This document shows, piece after piece, positions 1 through 10,981 of a stretch of DNA of 64,000 bases (position 1 is its first letter; each line of letters opens with the position of its first letter). The notes beneath the pieces are model-generated. The model was not told where the DNA came from, made no database searches, and saw nothing but the letters and a program-made list of their open reading frames with translations. The translations under genes and the position numbers were made by a program. Location of the stretch: the NCBI GenBank assembly GCA_943787745.1, contig CALSNJ010000002.1, forward strand, positions 880,125-944,124, given 5' to 3'. Source of the DNA: an uncultured Alphaproteobacteria bacterium. GTDB taxonomy: Bacteria > Pseudomonadota > Alphaproteobacteria > UBA6615.

Positions 1-770
1 TGCCGGGCACGTTGGCAGCGGCAGCAGCGGGCAAGCATGTATTTGTCGAAAAGCCGGTCTCCAACACCATTGCAGACGGGCGCGCGATGATTGCAGCCTG
101 TGATGCGGCCAACGTCGTTCTTGCGGTGGGGCATTCCTACCGCCGTCACGGTGCCCTGCGCCATCTGAAGAAAATGATCGACGATGGCGAACTGGGGCGG
201 GTCAGCCGGGCCGAGGGCATATTCTCAAATGACAATGGCCTGAAGTTGAAGCCGGGTGCCTGGCGCACCGATCCCGCCGAAATTCCCGGCGGCTGCCTGA
301 TGCAGATCGGCATTCATCAGATCGACAATTTGCTCTATCTGCTTGGGGACGCGCAGGAACTGACCGCTTATGTCGACCGTCTGGAAACCGAACCGGAAAT
401 CGAGGATGTGACTTCGGTTCTGATGCGCTTTCGGTCCGGGGCGATCGGTTTCGTCGCATCTGACTATATTTCTCCCCGCCGTTTCATGATCAACGTCCAT
501 GGCACCAAGGGGAATGCCTTTTTCGACATGGACAATGACGGCCTGCGCGTTCAACGAACAGGCGAGAGCAAACCGTCTCCGGTCGTGTTTCCCCCGGCAG
601 ATCATCTGCTGGCCGAATTGGAAGATTTTGCGGACGCCGCCAAAGAAGGCCGGAAGCCGGAAATCGATGGAACAGACGCGCTGAACCCCCTCGCCGTCGT
701 ACTCGGAGCCGTTCAGTCTTCCAAAGAGGGCCGTTCGATCAGTCTCAAGGAAATCCTAGGCGAGGCCTGA
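1..770 (+). CDS. Gfo/Idh/MocA-family oxidoreductase, 5' end outside the window
   Basis: This is a NAD(P)-dependent sugar, polyol or related dehydrogenase of the Gfo/Idh/MocA family, probably cytoplasmic. The reading frame is open from base 3, so the N-terminal Rossmann GxGxxG part lies to the left of the window. The first visible residues carry the family's E-K-P motif (F-V-E-K-P-V-S-N-T). The C-terminal alpha/beta domain follows, with G-G-C-L-M-Q-I-G-I-H-Q-I-D in the place of the usual G-G-x-L-x-D-x-G-x-H segment that holds the catalytic His. About 256 residues are visible of a typical 330-400. It is convergent with the next gene and their ends overlap by 15 bp. The substrate cannot be told from sequence alone. 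Confidence 0.88.
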   Translation, partial: PGTLAAAAAGKHVFVEKPVSNTIADGRAMIAACDAANVVLAVGHSYRRHGALRHLKKMIDDGELGRVSRAEGIFSNDNGLKLKPGAWRTDPAEIPGGCLMQIGIHQIDNLLYLLGDAQELTAYVDRLETEPEIEDVTSVLMRFRSGAIGFVASDYISPRRFMINVHGTKGNAFFDMDNDGLRVQRTGESKPSPVVFPPADHLLAELEDFADAAKEGRKPEIDGTDALNPLAVVLGAVQSSKEGRSISLKEILGEA

Positions 771-1841
771 TATCTCGAGCGCCCGAGCGCGTTCCAGCCC
801 GAGCAGTTCACCACCATCCAGCAATCCGGTCCAGGTGCGTTCGGGAATCGGAATACCATTGGCCCGCCGATCCTTTCGGGCCGCGCGTTCAGGATCACCG
901 GGTACCAGAACCGGCTTGTCGGGATCTGCGGGTTTGGCGCTCTTCGTGTAGTCCGCCATTGCATCGACTTCCTGCTTGATCCAGTCGGCATCACCCAGAC
1001 GTGCCGGATCCATCACAATCATCGTCATTGTGTTGATGATGCCATCCAAACGTTTGTGACCAGGCTGAAGTGTTCCGCCGCCAGAAAGCGCGCCGGACAT
1101 CAGTTCAGCCATCAAGCACAATGCGTAACCCTTGTGTTCGGCAAACGCCCGCAATGCGCCCAGCGGTTGGCGAAACATCACACCCGGATCGCTACTGGGC
1201 TGTCCCTCGGAATCAATAATCCAGGCATCGGGCACCTGCTTGCCGGAATCATGCGCCACGCGAATTTTGCCCATCGCGACAACGCTCGTGGCCATATCAA
1301 GGATAATCGGTTCGTCCGGGTTGCTCGTCGGCATGGCCATCGTGACCGGGTTGGTGCCGAAACGCGCTTCGGCCCCACCAAAGGGCGCGACCATGGCCCA
1401 GTGATCAGTCACGTTCGTGAAATGGATCGAAACAAACCCGGCAGCAGCCACCATCTCGGCATATGTCCCCACCCGGCCGATATGGTGTGAGTTTTTGAGC
1501 GTCGCGACACAAATACCGCTCTCCTGCGCGCGCGCAATCGCGGCCTCTGTCACCTCTTCGGCAACGCGCTGGCCATAACCTTTGTGCCCGTCAAACTGAA
1601 GAAACGGCCCGTCATCATGCACGCAATCGGCTGGCGTATTGGGGACCAACAACCCGCGCTTAAGATTGTTGATATAGGTCGCAACAATCCCGATGCCGTG
1701 ACTGTCATGACCAGCTAGGTTGGCACCCACAAGGTGCTCGGAAACAATACGACACTCTTCCTCTTCGCTGCCCCCGAGACGGACCATCTCATGGATCAGA
1801 GCTGTTAACGCATCGACTTGAACGGTGACATCACCCGACAT
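756..1841 (-). CDS. Ldh-family (malate/L-lactate type 2) NAD(P)-dependent dehydrogenase
   Basis: The protein has 361 residues, the usual length for the Ldh_2 family (malate, L-sulfolactate, ureidoglycolate or L-lactate dehydrogenases), which does not use a Rossmann fold. Family signatures are visible: a G-H-D-S-H-G stretch near residues 44-49, an S-H-H-I-G-R-V-G-T-Y motif near 118-127 that contains the likely catalytic His, and a G-T-N-P-V-T-M-A segment near 160. It lies downstream of an SDR gene on the same strand, with a gap of about 37 bp, so the two may be co-transcribed as a small hydroxyacid or alcohol oxidation unit. Its stop region overlaps the end of the convergent oxidoreductase. 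The substrate is not determinable. Confidence 0.88.
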   Translation of the reverse strand: MSGDVTVQVDALTALIHEMVRLGGSEEEECRIVSEHLVGANLAGHDSHGIGIVATYINNLKRGLLVPNTPADCVHDDGPFLQFDGHKGYGQRVAEEVTEAAIARAQESGICVATLKNSHHIGRVGTYAEMVAAAGFVSIHFTNVTDHWAMVAPFGGAEARFGTNPVTMAMPTSNPDEPIILDMATSVVAMGKIRVAHDSGKQVPDAWIIDSEGQPSSDPGVMFRQPLGALRAFAEHKGYALCLMAELMSGALSGGGTLQPGHKRLDGIINTMTMIVMDPARLGDADWIKQEVDAMADYTKSAKPADPDKPVLVPGDPERAARKDRRANGIPIPERTWTGLLDGGELLGLERARALEISGLA

Positions 1842-1878
1842 TAAAAATCCCCCCGGACCTCTTCACAAAAACGACGGA

Positions 1879-2670
1879 TCACACGACCGGTGTGCGCCCG
1901 CCATCAACATTGATCGCACAACCCGTCACATAAGAACCGGCATCCGAGACCAGAAAACAGGCCATGTTTGCGAACTCTTCGGCTTCGCCGATCCGACCGA
2001 GCGGAATGTCGGCTTCCTTGGGCGCAATGAAGTCATCGAATGACTTGTCGGGTGCCTGATTTTGATGGCGACGTTCATGTTGTCCCGATCGGATCAAACC
2101 GACAAGCAATGCATTCACCAGAATATTGTCAGGGCCCCCTTCTCCGGCGAGCACCTTGGTCAAGGCCATACCCGCAGCACGAGAAACAGATGTGGGCGCA
2201 CTGCCACCTGCCGGTGCTTTCGCGCTTCCGGCCAGAACATTGATGATCCGTCCCCATTTCCGCTCCGCCATACCCGGCATCGCCAAACGGCACAGCCGGA
2301 TAGCCGCAAAAAGCTTGAGATCGAGATCGGCCTGCCAGCGCTCATCCGAGCACTCGAGAAACGGCCCGATTGCGTGTGCGCCAGCGTTGTTCACCAGAAT
2401 ATCGACGTTGCCGAATGTCTCTGAAATCTGCGCCCAGGTGCTCTCGATCTGCGCCACATCGGTCACGTCACACGGCAATGCTTCCACGCGTACGGAATTT
2501 CCGCCCACAGCTGCCAGAATACTGTCCCGGCCGGCGGCAAGCTTGTCTGCCGAACGCGCGACCATCGCGACATTGGCGCCGGATTCAGCGAACTGTCTCG
2601 CCATCGCCAAGCCCAATCCTTCGCTGGCACCTGTAATTACGGCCGTGCGGCCATCCAGTCGAACTTCCAT
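1879..2670 (-). CDS. SDR-family oxidoreductase with substituted Tyr/Lys active site
   Basis: This 263-residue classical-length short-chain dehydrogenase has the cofactor motif T-G-A-S-E-G-L-G at residues 13-20 and N-N-A-G at 94-97, so an NAD(P)-binding Rossmann fold is clear. The catalytic Y-x-x-x-K is not conserved. The codons at the expected positions read ACA (Thr160) and CGT (Arg164), giving T-S-V-S-R-A-A in place of Y-S-x-S-K-A-A, while Ser149 is present. The C-terminal I-N-V-D-G-G is typical of the family. A GGGGAG ribosome site lies just upstream. It probably works with the Ldh-type gene downstream. It may be a catalytically divergent SDR subgroup or an inactive one. Confidence 0.87.
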   Translation of the reverse strand: MEVRLDGRTAVITGASEGLGLAMARQFAESGANVAMVARSADKLAAGRDSILAAVGGNSVRVEALPCDVTDVAQIESTWAQISETFGNVDILVNNAGAHAIGPFLECSDERWQADLDLKLFAAIRLCRLAMPGMAERKWGRIINVLAGSAKAPAGGSAPTSVSRAAGMALTKVLAGEGGPDNILVNALLVGLIRSGQHERRHQNQAPDKSFDDFIAPKEADIPLGRIGEAEEFANMACFLVSDAGSYVTGCAINVDGGRTPVV

Positions 2671-2770
2671 TTTACTCTCCCCGGTTCAATCACTTCTTGA
2701 TATTACGCCATGCAGACCGCTTTGACAGGGTCACAACACCAGCGCAATGTCTGCAATGGGGAGAAAAACA

Positions 2771-5095
2771 ATGGCGAAAAGCTCACACCGGCACACCTCG
2801 CACTGGGGTACATTCACGGCAGATGTTGAAAACGGTCGTTTGACCGGGGTTCACCCGTTCAAACTCGACCCCGATCCCTCTCCGATCATCCAATCGCTTC
2901 CCGACGCGGTTCACGATGAAAGCCGCGTTGCACGTCCGATGTTTCGCAAGGGCTGGCTGGAACGTGCGCAAGGCGGGTCTCCCGAAAACCGTGGTGTTGA
3001 TCCCTTCGTTGCCATTCCGTGGGACGAGGCACTGGATATGGTCAGCGCTGAAATCGACCGGGTGCGTTCAGATCATGGGAATGCTTCTATATTTGGCGGC
3101 TCCTACGGGTGGTCGAGTGCTGGGCGGTTTCACCACGCAAAGAGCCAGCTACAACGCTTTTTGAATACCGTGGGCGGGTTTACCGGACAGGTCCACACCT
3201 ACTCAATCGCGGCTGGCTACGCGATCCTGCCGCATATTCTCGGAACAGCGCAGGCTGCCATGACCGAGGCAACAAGCTGGGATTCGATCATCGACAATAC
3301 CGAGCTGATGGTTGCCTTTGGAGGCATCCCGCTCAAGAACGCTCACGTTGCAGCTGGTGGCCCCGGCCAGCATATGACAGGGCCTTACCTGAAGGATGCG
3401 CATGCGGCAGGAATCGCGTTCATCAATGTCTCGCCCATCCGCGATGATATCGCCGATCATCTGAACGCTGAATGGGTCGCCATTCGTCCCAATACCGATG
3501 TGGCGCTGATGCTGGCACTGGCCCACACGCTGGAAACCGAAGGCCTGGCCGATCAGGGTTTCCTGGAACGCTACTGCGTTGGATACCCGCAATTCCGCCG
3601 TTATCTGCTTGGCGAGGATGATTCGACACCAAAGGATGCTGACTGGGCGTCTCAGATTTGCGAAATGCCTGCAGATTCAATCCGCGAACTGGCAAAACGG
3701 ATGGCGCGATCACGCACGATGATCAACACCAACTGGTCTCTCCAGCGTGGCGATCATGGCGAACAAACATTCTGGATGACAGTCACCCTGGCTGCGATGC
3801 TGGGCGGGATCGGCCGTCCCGGTGAAGGCTTCGGATTCGGCTATGGCAGCATGGGCAATATCGGAAACCCGAGGCAGCCTGCACCATCGCCGTCCTTGTC
3901 GATCGGGCAAAATCCCTGCAAGAGCTGGATCCCTGTCGCACGGATCGCAGACATGTTGCTCAACCCCGGCGGACAGTACGAATTCGACGGTGAAACCCGC
4001 ACCTATCCCGACACCAAGCTCGTCTACTGGTGTGGCGGCAATCCGTTCCACCACCATCAGGACCTCAACCGCCTCGTGCGGGCCTGGCGCAAACCGGAAA
4101 CGATTATTGTCAACGAACCCTGGTGGACGGCAACGGCAAAGTTCTCCGACATCGTTTTACCCTCAACCACCACACTGGAACGCAAGGACATCGGTGCGAC
4201 CTCAAGAGACCGTTTTATTCTGGCCATGGACAAGGCGATCGAGCCGGTCGGTGACGCGCGGAATGATTTTGATATTTTTCGGGGACTGGCCCAGCGACTT
4301 GGCACCTACAACGAATTCACCGAAGGCCGTGAACCCGAAGACTGGCTGCGCCACATTTACGATCGGGCCCAACAAGGCGCGGCCGAAAAGGACATTACTC
4401 TCCCGTCTTACGACACGTTTTGGGAAGACGGGCATGTCGAAATTCCACGCTCCTCGAAACCGGATATCATGTTCGAATCCTTTCGCGCCGATCCGGTCGC
4501 CAATGCACTGCCCTCGCCATCGGGGAGAATTGAAATATTCTCCGAGACAGTTGATGGTTTCGGCTATGACGACTGCCCCGGACATCCGGTATGGCGCGAA
4601 CCCGCCGAATGGCTTGGCTCTCCCGTCGCAAAAACACATCCGCTTCACATGATTTCCAACCAACCACGGACCCGTCTCCACGGTCAGCTCGACAATGGTC
4701 GGGTCAGCCGTGACGACAAGATCAACGGGCGTGAACCCATCTGGATTAACCCACTCGATGCCGCAGAACGCGGATTGATCGATGGGGACGTTGTGAGAGT
4801 GTTCAATGACCGAGGTGCGCTGCTCGCCGGGGCACGCGTCACGCCCGAAGTTCGGCCCGGGGTCGTACAACTCGCCACAGGCGCCTGGTACGATCCCGAT
4901 GACCCGGCGCAACCCAACAGTCTGGACAAGCACGGCAATCCCAACGTTCTGACGATCGACAAAGGAACTTCTCAACTTGGACAAGGGCCGATTGCGCATA
5001 GTGCTCTGGTCGAAATCGCGCTTTATGAAGATGACCTGCCTGACGTCACCGCACACAAACCGCCACAGATCGTTCCCCGCGACCAACCTGGCTAA
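2771..5095 (+). CDS. Molybdopterin oxidoreductase, DMSO/TMAO/biotin-sulfoxide reductase family
   Basis: This enzyme of about 774 residues binds bis-molybdopterin guanine dinucleotide and resembles BisC/TorA-type S- or N-oxide reductases. The N-terminus begins with H-W-G-T-F rather than a Cys cluster, so no N-terminal Fe-S centre is expected. No Tat signal is seen, so the protein is probably cytoplasmic, as BisC is. Ser145 in T-Y-S-I-A-A-G aligns with the Mo-ligating Ser of DMSO reductase. The C-terminal molydop-binding domain starts around residue 620 (H-M-I-S-N-Q-P-R-T-R-L-H). An in-frame ATG exists at 2747, but GGGGAG at 2758-2763 is ideally spaced for the ATG at 2771. There is no electron-donor subunit beside it. 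Confidence 0.9.
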   Translation: MAKSSHRHTSHWGTFTADVENGRLTGVHPFKLDPDPSPIIQSLPDAVHDESRVARPMFRKGWLERAQGGSPENRGVDPFVAIPWDEALDMVSAEIDRVRSDHGNASIFGGSYGWSSAGRFHHAKSQLQRFLNTVGGFTGQVHTYSIAAGYAILPHILGTAQAAMTEATSWDSIIDNTELMVAFGGIPLKNAHVAAGGPGQHMTGPYLKDAHAAGIAFINVSPIRDDIADHLNAEWVAIRPNTDVALMLALAHTLETEGLADQGFLERYCVGYPQFRRYLLGEDDSTPKDADWASQICEMPADSIRELAKRMARSRTMINTNWSLQRGDHGEQTFWMTVTLAAMLGGIGRPGEGFGFGYGSMGNIGNPRQPAPSPSLSIGQNPCKSWIPVARIADMLLNPGGQYEFDGETRTYPDTKLVYWCGGNPFHHHQDLNRLVRAWRKPETIIVNEPWWTATAKFSDIVLPSTTTLERKDIGATSRDRFILAMDKAIEPVGDARNDFDIFRGLAQRLGTYNEFTEGREPEDWLRHIYDRAQQGAAEKDITLPSYDTFWEDGHVEIPRSSKPDIMFESFRADPVANALPSPSGRIEIFSETVDGFGYDDCPGHPVWREPAEWLGSPVAKTHPLHMISNQPRTRLHGQLDNGRVSRDDKINGREPIWINPLDAAERGLIDGDVVRVFNDRGALLAGARVTPEVRPGVVQLATGAWYDPDDPAQPNSLDKHGNPNVLTIDKGTSQLGQGPIAHSALVEIALYEDDLPDVTAHKPPQIVPRDQPG

Positions 5096-5102
5096 AAACT
5101 GT

Positions 5103-5108
5103 TATAAT
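5103..5108 (+). promoter_or_regulatory. Candidate -10 element TATAAT
   Basis: A perfect TATAAT lies about 30 bp before the ATG of the PAS histidine kinase gene. No convincing -35 hexamer is seen 16-18 bp upstream (the sequence there resembles CGACCA), so this is only a plausible promoter element for the kinase. Confidence 0.3.
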
Positions 5109-5136
5109 ATGATGGTTCACGGCCCCTTGGTTGTTC

Positions 5137-8022
5137 ATGGATAGTGTCCTGAATATGGAAATGTCTTCGATGTTGATAACGCTTGCGTTTGGCGGGCTGT
5201 TTACAGTTGTCGCTGTACTCGCAATCGCGCTCGTGCAGACAAGACGCAAAAGTCGGCCCTTCCAGGTCACCTTTGACACCGCATCGGTGGGTTTGGTCCA
5301 TGTTGCCCTGGATGGCACTTGGCTGCTTGCCAACAACAAAATGACGGAAATTACCGGCTATGAGCGTGAAGAACTCGCGCGCATGCGATTTGCAGATGTC
5401 ACTGTTGAGGAAGACCTGCAAAAAAACCACGAACTGAATACAAAGCTGCGAAGTGGCGAGATCGATTCCTACACGCTGGAGAAACGCTATCTCCGCAAGG
5501 ACAAAAGCATCATTTGGGCAAAGCTGTCCGTCACACTCGTCCGAAAAAAGGATGGGAAGCCCGATTATTACGTCTCAGCCATTGAAGACATCGACGAACT
5601 CAAACGCGCTGAGTTTGCTTTGCAGGAACAGGAAGCACGGTTCCGCGCCTTTTGGGACAACAGCCCCTTCAACCAATCCATCAAAGACAGGCAAGGTCGT
5701 CTGGTAGATGTAAATAATACTTATCTAAGCACCTTCGGCATTCAGAAAGAGAACTTTCGGGGCAAGAGCCTCGATCAGGCCCATGGCACCAAATGGAGTT
5801 CTGGTGTCGACGACTTCGATCGCGAAGTTTTGCGTACAATGACGACCAGAACATCTGACGTCACAGTGCCGGGCAAAGATAACGACGACCTACTGATCCG
5901 GGTCACAAAATTCCCGATCTCAGATCGCGAAGGGCGTGTCGTTGGTGTTGGCGGCATATCCTATGACATCACAAGCCAAGTGCGCGCCGCCCAGCAAATG
6001 CGCGACAGTGAAGAACGGTTCCGGGCCACGTTCGAACAGGCAGCTGTCGGAATCGCACATGTGTCCATCGACGGACAATGGCTGCGAATGAATCAGCGAT
6101 ATTGCGACATCCTCGGCTACTCAGAAGAAGAATTGCGCCATCTGACCTTCCGAGACATTACGCACTCTCAGGACCTCGAAGCAGATATTGCCATTCGCAA
6201 CGAACTCCTCAATGCCGGGCGCGGCTCCTATACCAACGAAAAACGGTATATTCGCAAAGGCGGGACGCCGGTCTGGATCAAGGCGACAGCTTCAATTACC
6301 GAGCCGTCGCGTTACCGCGAGCCCTACCTGATCGTCGTCGTCGAAGACATCACCGCCCGCAAGGAAGCCGAACAGTCACTTGCCATTCGCCTGGACCAGC
6401 AATCCGCCGTTATGGCGATTGGTCAGATGGCGCTGGTTGAAGGTGACCTTGAAACGCTTTTGTCCGAAATCGCGAACATGGTGGCCGTCACCCTGGATGT
6501 CGATATTTGCCTGATTTCGAAAATGATTAACCCACCCACTGATTTCCAGATCATCGCTGCGAATATGAGCGGTGAAAAATTTGTGGGTGTTGAGGTTCGC
6601 CCCAAAACACCAGACGAGGAGCGAAGCTTCTCCCCGATCTCTTCAAAGTCTGTGATTTTTGACAATCGGGACCCCGAAAACCCCGACCTGACAAGTCCAA
6701 TCACCGACGACATCGGCACACTGGCCGGCGTGACCGTTGTCATTGCCGAGGGTGACAGCACCTTCGGGATGCTTGCTGTCCATTCCAGCCGCTTCAGAGA
6801 CTTCACTGGCGATGACGTAACCTTCCTTCAGGCGGTCGCCAACGTCGTTTCCACAGCAATCGTTCGCAACCGAATCACAGATGAACTGTCCGATCGCGAA
6901 CGGACACTGGACGCGATCCTCGATAATGCCGCAGACGGGATCGTGGTCTACGACGCACGCGGGAATATTGTAATGGCGAACGACGCCGCCGAAGATATCT
7001 TCGGCTACGAAACGGCGCGGCTTACAAAGATGCAAATTCGCGACCTGGTCCCGGCCACATATCCAAGCAAAAACGCACATGCGGCCCACGACTTTGAAAT
7101 CCAGACTTCCGCACGGGAGATGGTGGGCCGACGCGCCGATGGTTCAAGCGTGCCCATCGATATCGCCATGTCCGAGTTTGACGGCCCGGATGGCTCTCTG
7201 CACATCGCTCTTGTCCGCGACATTACCGAGCAAAAGTCAATGCAGAGCCAGCTTATCCAGGCTTCAAAACTCGCAACGGTTGGTGAAATGGCGGCGGGAA
7301 TCGCACACGAACTCAATCAGCCACTCAACATCATGCGCATGGCTGCCGACAACGTTCTGATCAGAATGGACACCGGCAACATCGATATGGATTACGTTCG
7401 CGACAATCTCGTTCTCGTCAGTGAGCAAGCTGGCCGCATGGGAAAGATCATCCTGCATATGCGCGTGTTCAGCCGCCAGGATACGTCGGATTTCGTTCCG
7501 TTTGACCCAGCGCGCCCGACACGAAATGCCTGTGAACTCATGCGCCGACAGCTTCAGCTTGAGAGCATAGAACTCAATCTCGACGTAGAGATGTCGGACT
7601 ATCTTGTAGAGGGCAGCGAATCTCAGCTTGAGCAGGTGATCATCAACATGATCACGAATGCCCGGGATGCCATTCAGGAACACTCAATCGAAGCCACGGC
7701 AGGTTCGCGGGGGGTCATCGACGTAACCGGACGCCCACACCCAAGTGATGTAACATTCATTGTAAAGGTCAGGGATAACGGTGGCGGCATTCCCGGCGAT
7801 GTTCTTGCCCGAGTCTTCGACCCGTTCTTCACCACCAAGGAAGTTGGGATTGGCACCGGCCTTGGACTTTCGGTGAGCTACGGCATCATCAGTTCAATGG
7901 GCGGTTCGATTACAGCTCACAACACGGGCGACGGCTGCGAAATGTGCATCGAATTGCCACTATCCGCTGAGCATGTATCGAACAGCTCATTGACTAAGGT
8001 GTCAGCTCCAAAGCTTCAATAA
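5137..8022 (+). CDS. Multi-PAS/GAF hybrid-input sensor histidine kinase
   Basis: This large membrane-tethered histidine kinase has about 961 residues. One hydrophobic segment (roughly residues 12-30) is followed by three PAS/PAC modules (about 42-150, 165-285 and 293-410), a GAF-like domain (about 425-580), a fourth PAS (about 590-705), HisKA and HATPase_c. The phosphoacceptor is His724 in [11 protein letters not shown]. The N-box Asn is near residue 841, and the D-N-G-G-G-I-P-G and G-x-G-L-G-L ATP-lid motifs follow. An earlier TTG at 5131 is in frame, and ATG 5137 is preferred. It is convergent with a receiver-only regulator and overlaps it by 29 bp. The input signal is unknown; PAS and GAF domains suggest a redox or small-molecule ligand. 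Confidence 0.9.
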   Translation: MDSVLNMEMSSMLITLAFGGLFTVVAVLAIALVQTRRKSRPFQVTFDTASVGLVHVALDGTWLLANNKMTEITGYEREELARMRFADVTVEEDLQKNHELNTKLRSGEIDSYTLEKRYLRKDKSIIWAKLSVTLVRKKDGKPDYYVSAIEDIDELKRAEFALQEQEARFRAFWDNSPFNQSIKDRQGRLVDVNNTYLSTFGIQKENFRGKSLDQAHGTKWSSGVDDFDREVLRTMTTRTSDVTVPGKDNDDLLIRVTKFPISDREGRVVGVGGISYDITSQVRAAQQMRDSEERFRATFEQAAVGIAHVSIDGQWLRMNQRYCDILGYSEEELRHLTFRDITHSQDLEADIAIRNELLNAGRGSYTNEKRYIRKGGTPVWIKATASITEPSRYREPYLIVVVEDITARKEAEQSLAIRLDQQSAVMAIGQMALVEGDLETLLSEIANMVAVTLDVDICLISKMINPPTDFQIIAANMSGEKFVGVEVRPKTPDEERSFSPISSKSVIFDNRDPENPDLTSPITDDIGTLAGVTVVIAEGDSTFGMLAVHSSRFRDFTGDDVTFLQAVANVVSTAIVRNRITDELSDRERTLDAILDNAADGIVVYDARGNIVMANDAAEDIFGYETARLTKMQIRDLVPATYPSKNAHAAHDFEIQTSAREMVGRRADGSSVPIDIAMSEFDGPDGSLHIALVRDITEQKSMQSQLIQASKLATVGEMAAGIAHELNQPLNIMRMAADNVLIRMDTGNIDMDYVRDNLVLVSEQAGRMGKIILHMRVFSRQDTSDFVPFDPARPTRNACELMRRQLQLESIELNLDVEMSDYLVEGSESQLEQVIINMITNARDAIQEHSIEATAGSRGVIDVTGRPHPSDVTFIVKVRDNGGGIPGDVLARVFDPFFTTKEVGIGTGLGLSVSYGIISSMGGSITAHNTGDGCEMCIELPLSAEHVSNSSLTKVSAPKLQ

Positions 8023-8401
8023 CGAAGCGACGCAGTATTCTGAGGGGTATCGGCTTTTCGATGATCGTAAACACGTTCGGTCGCCGGTCATAAGCAGCCC
8101 GAAGAGACGTCGGGTCACCCGTCATCAGGATCACCTTGATGTTACTACCAATGCTTGTAAGTTGGTCGACCGTCTCCACGCCATCGAGAACGGGCATGCG
8201 GATGTCCATGATTACGAGCTTCGGCATATGGGCCTCGATAACTTCGAGAGCCTCCTCACCGTTGCCCGCCTGAAATATCCCGACATCAAGGTCTGACAGA
8301 CAGTCCACAAGCTGGTTGCGTTGCAACTTTTCATCATCGACAACCAGAATGGACCGGTGCGCCGCACCGCCGTCAGCCAGGCCTTCATACGCCATAGACA
8401 T
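7994..8401 (-). CDS. Single-domain response regulator (CheY-like receiver)
   Basis: This 135-residue protein is a stand-alone receiver domain with no output domain. The acidic pair is in V-V-D-D-E, the phosphoacceptor is Asp66 in V-I-M-D-I-R-M-P, the conserved Thr is near residue 94, and the conserved Lys is Lys116 in E-K-P-I-P-L. The reading frame extends to 8434, but GGAGG lies seven bases before the ATG at 8401, which is taken as the start. It is tail-to-tail with the PAS kinase gene and overlaps its 3' end, which makes it the natural partner. Signalling may continue to a third protein elsewhere. Confidence 0.88.
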   Translation of the reverse strand: MSMAYEGLADGGAAHRSILVVDDEKLQRNQLVDCLSDLDVGIFQAGNGEEALEVIEAHMPKLVIMDIRMPVLDGVETVDQLTSIGSNIKVILMTGDPTSLRAAYDRRPNVFTIIEKPIPLRILRRFVIEALELTP

Positions 8402-8548
8402 CAGCAGCCCTCCAGAACCAAGAAACCCAAACACACCACATGGTTGTTTAGGGACCCCCTACATATACGTCAGGTTACTCTTCCAAAGGGAAGCGAATTC
8501 CTCAAAATTGCGTTATTTCGGTAGTGCGGTATGCACATGGTCCTCCGG

Positions 8549-9980
<1,432 letters not shown>

Positions 9981-10090
9981 CTGTCTTGCCTTCAGTTTCA
10001 ATATGTCTGCCGCACAACACCGAAGCACAATTGGCTCTGGAGGACCACGCCAGCACATGCTTATGGTGTGCAGATCAACAATCGGGTCAC

Positions 10091-10981
10091 ATGATGGAAT
10101 CGCGCAAGGAAATCCTCGGTATTTTACTGGTCCTCGTCATTGGTGTCGGCTTTGCGATGTCCAATACGCTTGCCGGTGTCGCCTATACCGGCGGCACGGA
10201 CGCCCTCACTGTTTCCACGGCACGCTTTTTCCTTCCGGCCGGGATCCTGCTGATCATATTGCTGGTCTCCGGCAAAAAGGTTCTGATGCCGTCGCGCGAT
10301 GGCATCATCGCAGCGGTTCTTGGGGTTATCACTGTCGGTTACACATGGGCGCTGTTGTCCGCCATAGAACTGCTCCCCGTCCCGCTTGCCGTTCTTGTGT
10401 TCTATCTGTTCCCGGTCTTCACCACATTCATTGTCGCCGCGCTCGGCTGGGAACGCCTGCTCCGCATCAACATCATTGCAGCATTTGTTGCTTTCGCCGG
10501 GCTTGCACTCGCGCTTGGCATCAGCGGTCAGGGCCTGAACCTCTTGGGCGTCTTTTATGCCGCTATTGCAGCATTGGGACTGGCCGTCGTCTCGGCCGTG
10601 AGCGGGCGCGTTATTCGTTCCGGCGATCCACGTCAGGCCACGCTCTATATGGCCACAACCGCGGCCCTGACCTTTGTGGCCATAACCATCTTCTTTGGAG
10701 AGTTTCGTCTGCCAACCACCGAGACCGGTTGGTGGGGGTTTATCGGTTCAAATCTCGTTTATGCCGGTGCCATGATCGGTTACTTCGTTGCCATATCCAT
10801 GATCGGACCGGGCAAGACCACGCTGTACTCCAACATCGAGCCGCTGATCGCGATCGGCGCGGCATTCCTGCTGCTCGGGCAGGTTCTCTCGCCCCTGCAA
10901 ATTCTCGGGGTGTTCGTCGTGGTCGGCGCTTTGTCACTTGCGGCCCGCGCCAGCCTCAAATCCACGAATGGCGAGCGTTAG
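10091..10981 (+). CDS. EamA/DMT-family transporter
   Basis: This 296-residue protein is made almost entirely of hydrophobic helices, about ten TM segments in two EamA repeats. It is typical of drug/metabolite exporters (RhaT/YdcZ-like) in the inner membrane. The frame extends upstream to 9911, but that part is antisense to the aminotransferase and is not membrane-like. ATG 10091 (or 10094) begins the first TM segment. It is divergent from the aminotransferase/3-HAO operon, with about 110 bp between, and may export or import a metabolite of that pathway. Its last four bases overlap the end of the convergent hydrolase. Confidence 0.88.
   Translation: MMESRKEILGILLVLVIGVGFAMSNTLAGVAYTGGTDALTVSTARFFLPAGILLIILLVSGKKVLMPSRDGIIAAVLGVITVGYTWALLSAIELLPVPLAVLVFYLFPVFTTFIVAALGWERLLRINIIAAFVAFAGLALALGISGQGLNLLGVFYAAIAALGLAVVSAVSGRVIRSGDPRQATLYMATTAALTFVAITIFFGEFRLPTTETGWWGFIGSNLVYAGAMIGYFVAISMIGPGKTTLYSNIEPLIAIGAAFLLLGQVLSPLQILGVFVVVGALSLAARASLKSTNGER

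Noticed and set aside
2722-2750. TTGACA at 2722-2727 as a promoter for the molybdoenzyme gene
   Set aside because: No acceptable -10 hexamer lies 16-18 bp downstream (the sequence there is CAATGT), so the match is probably chance.
4202-5086. 294-codon open frame on the minus strand
   Set aside because: It is antisense to the molybdopterin oxidoreductase and has no start signal or domain.
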